NCBI GenBank assembly: GCA_963668495.1
Contig: OY764545.1
Coordinates: 1,612,001-1,676,000, forward strand
DNA from: Oleispirillum sp963668495
GTDB taxonomy: Bacteria > Pseudomonadota > Alphaproteobacteria > Rhodospirillales > Rhodospirillaceae
DNA: 64,000 nucleotides
Direction: 5' to 3'
Shown here piece by piece: positions 63,141 through 64,000 of this stretch. Numbering within the stretch: the stretch's first letter is position 1; each line of letters starts with the position of its first letter. The notes beneath the pieces were generated by a model. It had not been told where the DNA came from. It saw only the letters and a program-made list of their open reading frames with translations, and ran no database searches. The position numbers were made by a program, and so were the translations under genes.

Positions 63141-64000
63141 ATGAGTAAATTTCTGAACGCATTGCGTGACCGTGTCCTGTTGTGTGACGGTGGTATGGGG
63201 AGTCTGGTGCAAGCTCTTGATTTGTCGGTGGAAACCGATTTCATGGGCAAAGAAAACTGTACCGAGGCTTTGCTGCTGTCGCGCCCAGATGTGATCCGCG
63301 ATATCCATGCCCAATACTATGCGGCTGGGGCAGATGCGGTGGAAACCGACACCTTCGGCGGGTCTCCATTAACGCTGGCAGAGTTCGATTTGCAGGACCG
63401 GGCGTTTGAAATCAACCAACGTGCGGCAGAAGTCGCCCGTGAAGCGGCAGAAAGCTTTGCTGATGGTCGTGAGCGTTTTGTTATCGGTTCCATCGGTCCG
63501 GGCACCAAATTGCCGTCTCTTGGTCATGTCCCTTATGACGATTTAGAAAGCGGTTATCAAATTCAGTGCGCCGGGTTGATTGCAGGTGGCGCAGATGTGT
63601 TCCTGATTGAAACCTGTCAGGACCCGTTGCAGATCAAGGCCGCCGTTAACGGTGCCAAGCTGGCGAATGCTGCCGCCAATGCCAATCTGCCGATTATGGT
63701 GCAGGTTACGGTCGAAACCACAGGAACCATGTTAGTCGGCGCGGATATTGCTGCTGCCACCACAGCGATTCATGCCCTTGGCGTGGATTCCATGGGGTTG
63801 AACTGTGCGACGGGCCCGTCAGAAATGGCCCCCCATGTTCAGTGGTTGGCGGAAAACTGGCCGGGCTTTATCAGTTTGCAGCCGAACGCAGGCTTGCCGG
63901 AATTGGTGGACGGTAAAACCGTCTACCCGCAGTCGCCGCAGGAATTGGCAGACTGGCACAAGCGGTTCATCCTTGAAGACGGTATCAATATGGTCGGTGG
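63141..64000 (+). CDS. metH: Methionine synthase, cobalamin-dependent, 5' part (runs off window)
   Basis: 286 codons visible; the frame is still open at the window end. Start ATG at 63141 with AAGGA upstream. This is the homocysteine-binding barrel: LCDGGMGSLVQ near residue 15, VETDTFGGSPLTL near 65, GSIGPGTKLPSL near 117, IETCQDPLQIKAA near 155, and the first zinc-ligand Cys in GLNCATGPSEM near 220. The Cys-Cys pair and the folate, B12 and activation domains lie outside the window, so a split (MetH-1) protein cannot be excluded. Confidence 0.93.
   Translation, partial: MSKFLNALRDRVLLCDGGMGSLVQALDLSVETDFMGKENCTEALLLSRPDVIRDIHAQYYAAGADAVETDTFGGSPLTLAEFDLQDRAFEINQRAAEVAREAAESFADGRERFVIGSIGPGTKLPSLGHVPYDDLESGYQIQCAGLIAGGADVFLIETCQDPLQIKAAVNGAKLANAAANANLPIMVQVTVETTGTMLVGADIAAATTAIHALGVDSMGLNCATGPSEMAPHVQWLAENWPGFISLQPNAGLPELVDGKTVYPQSPQELADWHKRFILEDGINMVG

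Overview
The window is a stretch of chromosome from an alphaproteobacterium, most likely of the Rhodospirillales type. Evidence for this is a separate F0 operon (atpI-atpB-atpE-atpF'-atpF) with duplicated b subunits and no F1 genes, a CcrM-type GANTC methyltransferase next to rnhB, a PleC/DivJ-style histidine kinase core, phaB, and a form II RubisCO paired with phosphoribulokinase. The last two suggest Calvin-cycle capacity. The genus cannot be fixed from the sequence. I see no insertion sequence, prophage, integrase or CRISPR array; the content is mostly core or stable accessory chromosome.

Layout. 1-4.8 kb: 3' end of an EF-G-like GTPase, then a 0.9 kb gene-free region full of strong stem-loops (candidate small RNAs), an ABC-2 exporter pair and an orphan ParA ATPase. 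4.8-7.6 kb: F0 ATP synthase operon on the minus strand, with a consensus promoter at 7719-7747. 7.8-18.5 kb: genome maintenance and cell wall (smc, DsbA-like oxidoreductase, DciA-like DUF721 protein, mutY, ccrM, rnhB, Slt-type transglycosylase, family 4 uracil-DNA glycosylase). 18.6-23.2 kb: ETF-ubiquinone oxidoreductase, TPR lipoprotein, ispE, tRNA-Gln. 23.4-25.7 kb: preQ1 riboswitch followed by queC-queD-queE-queF. 25.7-28.7 kb: an ODP-type di-iron protein divergent from a chemoreceptor. 28.8-29.2 kb: two tiny paralogous Cys4 proteins with Fur-like palindromes. 29.4-34.3 kb: DASS anion transporter, TIM-barrel protein divergent from an ATP-grasp enzyme, rhodanese. 34.4-39.1 kb: queA-tgt-queG, translationally coupled to a sensor-less histidine kinase and a SUMF1-fold protein. 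39.2-43.6 kb: XRE regulator, phaB, gloB, methyltransferase, PACE efflux protein divergent from a MarR regulator. 43.6-52.4 kb: glycogen metabolism (malQ, glgX, glgB, DUF2934, pgm). 52.5-57.4 kb: flavoprotein, nhaA, prk, cbbM. 57.6-60.9 kb: ettA, mlaC, mlaA. 61.1-64.0 kb: ArsR-methyltransferase regulator, metF and the 5' part of metH.

How the genes work together. The two que clusters supply nearly the whole queuosine pathway after GTP cyclohydrolase: QueD, QueE, QueC and QueF make preQ1, and Tgt, QueA and QueG insert and finish it in tRNA. A preQ1-I-type aptamer overlapping the queC ribosome-binding site closes the feedback loop. CbbM/Prk carbon fixation, Pgm/GlgB/GlgX/MalQ glycogen turnover and PhaB polyhydroxybutyrate synthesis indicate fixation plus carbon storage. 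The ArsR-methyltransferase/metF/metH group is the methionine-SAM cycle with its probable own regulator.

The least explained signals are the pair of 41- and 35-residue Cys4 proteins, the tandem hairpins with C-rich, anti-Shine-Dalgarno-like loops at 1618-2250, the oxygen-binding-type protein opposite the chemoreceptor, and the structured leader before metH. All calls are from reading the sequence; no database search was run.
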